Of a DNA stretch of 9,546 nucleotides, positions 8,201 to 9,546 are shown in pieces. Under the pieces are notes generated by a model that had not been told where the DNA came from, did not search any database, and saw only the letters and a program-made list of their open reading frames with translations. Source of the stretch: JBBQZU01 sp041749535 (GTDB lineage: Bacteria > Bacteroidota > Bacteroidia > Flavobacteriales_D > Cryomorphaceae). The position numbers and the translations under genes are program-made. The stretch lies in assembly GCA_041749535.1 (NCBI GenBank), contig JBGTBE010000013.1, positions 1 to 9,546 of the forward strand, read 5' to 3'. The number at the start of each line of letters is the position of its first letter. Position 1 is the first letter of the stretch.

Positions 8201-8278
8201 TTATACTTCACGCTCGTTTCGAGAGGGCATGCTGTTTAAAATGAAATGTTACCCTATGTGCCCAACCTGAAATTCGGT

Positions 8279-8286
8279 TATCTTCG
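8279..8286 (+). promoter_or_regulatory. candidate -7 box directly before the M23 gene
   Basis: TATCTTCG matches five of six defined positions of TAnnTTTG and ends only 4 bases before the ATG at 8291. If it is used, transcription would begin at or within a few bases of the start codon, giving a leaderless or near-leaderless message. No clear -33 TTG is seen around 8257-8260 (GTG instead). Confidence 0.35.
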
Positions 8287-8290
8287 CCCC

Positions 8291-9535
8291 ATGCGACTTT
8301 TATTTGCATTCTTTGCTTGCACAGCGTTCATTTTAAGCGGATGTAAATCGGGCCCTGTATATGACCCTGAGGATGAACCAGCCGACATGCCTGTAGAAGA
8401 AGAAGCTACTTTCCGCTACGGGCTTCCGGAAAAAGGCTTTGTGCTCCACGAAGGGGCCATTCATCAAGGACTCCTGCTTGCTGATATACTGCTCAATCAC
8501 GGGGTGAATTACAGTGAGATCGTAGCACTTGAACAGGCTGCTAAGGGAGTTTTCCCTGTTACAAAATTGCAGGCGGGATTCAATTACACCGTTTTTTGCA
8601 GCGCAGATACCATCGGGAAAGCCAGTTATTTTGTGGCCGAGATAAACCGCGAAGACTATGTGGTGTACCAACTCACGGATACCATCATTGCCTATCTGGG
8701 AAAGAAACCGGTAACCTATCAAATACGCGAAGCCGGGGGAATAATAGAAAGCTCCCTCTCCAGGACCATTGCCGATGCAGGGTTACCGTATCAGGTTTCG
8801 CACCGCCTAAGCGATATTTATGCCTGGAGCATCGACTTCTTCAGGCTGCAAAAAGGAGATTGGTACCGAATGGTCTATGAGGAAAAATACATAGAAGGTG
8901 AGTTTGCGGGCATTGGCCACATATTGGCAGCTGAATTTGTGCACCGTGACAAATCCTTCACTGCATACCGTTTTGAAACTCCTGAGGGGGCTTCTTATTT
9001 TGATGAAGAAGGACTGAGTTTGCGCAAGGCTTTCCTGAAGGCCCCCCTTGAATATTCGCGTATTTCCTCCAACTACTCCCTGAAGCGCTTCCACCCTGTG
9101 CAGAAGCGCTGGAAGGCACACCTGGGCACCGACTATGCCGCTCCCAAGGGTACGCCCATCATGGCCACCGCCGATGGTGAAGTGGTGCAGTCTGAGTACG
9201 GAAAGTACAATGGCAACTTTGTGAAAATACGCCACAACGGAACGTACAGCTCCCAGTATTTGCACATGTCCAAGCGATCTGTGAAGAAGGGCGACCATGT
9301 GAAACAAGGACAAATGATTGGGGCTGTAGGAGCCACCGGCCTCGCTTCCGGGCCCCATGTATGCTACCGATTTTGGAAAAATGGGAAACAGGTAGACCCC
9401 CTTCGTGAAGAACTCCCAAAGAGCGATCCCATTGATGAGAAGTACAGGGTTGATTTTAATTTATTGCGCGACAGCATGAAGTACAAACTCCAGCACCTCT
9501 CTGTATCTTCAACAGAACAACAACTTGATTCATAG
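8291..9535 (+). CDS. M23 family peptidoglycan endopeptidase lipoprotein, MepM/Csd3-like
   Basis: A 414-residue predicted lipoprotein that probably cleaves peptide cross-links of peptidoglycan in the periplasm. The ATG at 8291 is preferred over 8246 because it starts a lipoprotein signal (MRLLFAFFACTAFILSGC, lipobox LSGC, lipidated C18); the earlier start would add 15 residues ahead of it. An acidic linker (YDPEDEPAD) follows. Residues about 45-125 resemble the LysM/OapA-like N-terminal domain, and about 154-265 (SLSRTIADAGLPYQV onward) the second N-terminal domain of Csd3/MepM. The M23 domain is at about 272-372: HLGTD supplies zinc ligands H277 and D281, YLH gives H325, and the final HxH motif reads HVC (356-358), so the usual third zinc-ligand histidine is a cysteine. 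The core otherwise looks intact (DYAAPKGTPI, ADGEVV, KKGDHVKQGQMIG, FWKNGKQVDPL). Activity is likely but depends on Cys358 binding zinc. The gene ends 11 bases before the window edge; no terminator is seen. Confidence 0.93.
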   Translation: MRLLFAFFACTAFILSGCKSGPVYDPEDEPADMPVEEEATFRYGLPEKGFVLHEGAIHQGLLLADILLNHGVNYSEIVALEQAAKGVFPVTKLQAGFNYTVFCSADTIGKASYFVAEINREDYVVYQLTDTIIAYLGKKPVTYQIREAGGIIESSLSRTIADAGLPYQVSHRLSDIYAWSIDFFRLQKGDWYRMVYEEKYIEGEFAGIGHILAAEFVHRDKSFTAYRFETPEGASYFDEEGLSLRKAFLKAPLEYSRISSNYSLKRFHPVQKRWKAHLGTDYAAPKGTPIMATADGEVVQSEYGKYNGNFVKIRHNGTYSSQYLHMSKRSVKKGDHVKQGQMIGAVGATGLASGPHVCYRFWKNGKQVDPLREELPKSDPIDEKYRVDFNLLRDSMKYKLQHLSVSSTEQQLDS

Positions 9536-9546
9536 CTGAAGAGAAG

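Noticed and set aside
8246..8290. Earlier ATG for the M23 gene
   Set aside because: It adds 15 residues before a textbook lipoprotein signal and would cover the candidate -7 box; the ATG at 8291 is preferred.
8807..9358. 183-codon open frame antisense to the M23 gene
   Set aside because: It is fully inside the M23 coding region with no family resemblance; it is a shadow frame.

Overview
The window looks like chromosomal DNA from a Bacteroidota bacterium, most likely of the class Flavobacteriia; I cannot place it more finely. The evidence is a C-terminal type IX secretion (T9SS) sorting domain, a leucyl-tRNA synthetase with Bacteroidota-type insertions, promoter-like TAnnTTTG boxes, almost no Shine-Dalgarno sequences, and signal peptides that end just before a glutamine. 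All four intact genes lie on the + strand.

Layout. Positions 1-57 hold a poly-C run at the very edge and a weak promoter candidate. Positions 58-4047 encode a 1329-residue secreted multidomain protein with a propeller-like N-terminal half, a right-handed beta-helix, a helical linker and a T9SS C-terminal domain. A strong intrinsic terminator (4073-4101) closes this unit. A good sigma-A-type -7 box (4141-4148) opens the next one, leuS (4174-7038). A 190-base spacer with a 22-base-period direct repeat separates leuS from a DUF3108 protein (7229-8047). A 243-base gap follows; on its minus strand lies what I read as the C-terminal remnant of a MazF/PemK-type toxin. The last gene (8291-9535) encodes a lipoprotein M23 peptidase resembling the MepM/Csd3 cell-wall endopeptidases.

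How the parts relate. leuS is housekeeping. The DUF3108 protein and the M23 lipoprotein are both envelope proteins, and as far as I recall they are often neighbours in Bacteroidota, so a shared role in envelope or peptidoglycan maintenance is plausible but not shown here. The large T9SS protein is probably displayed on or released from the cell surface and is a separate, terminator-insulated unit. I see no complete mobile element, CRISPR array, RNA gene or evident new system. The most notable non-obvious items are the toxin relic, the His-to-Cys change in the zinc motif of the M23 enzyme, and the edge poly-C run upstream of a surface-protein gene.
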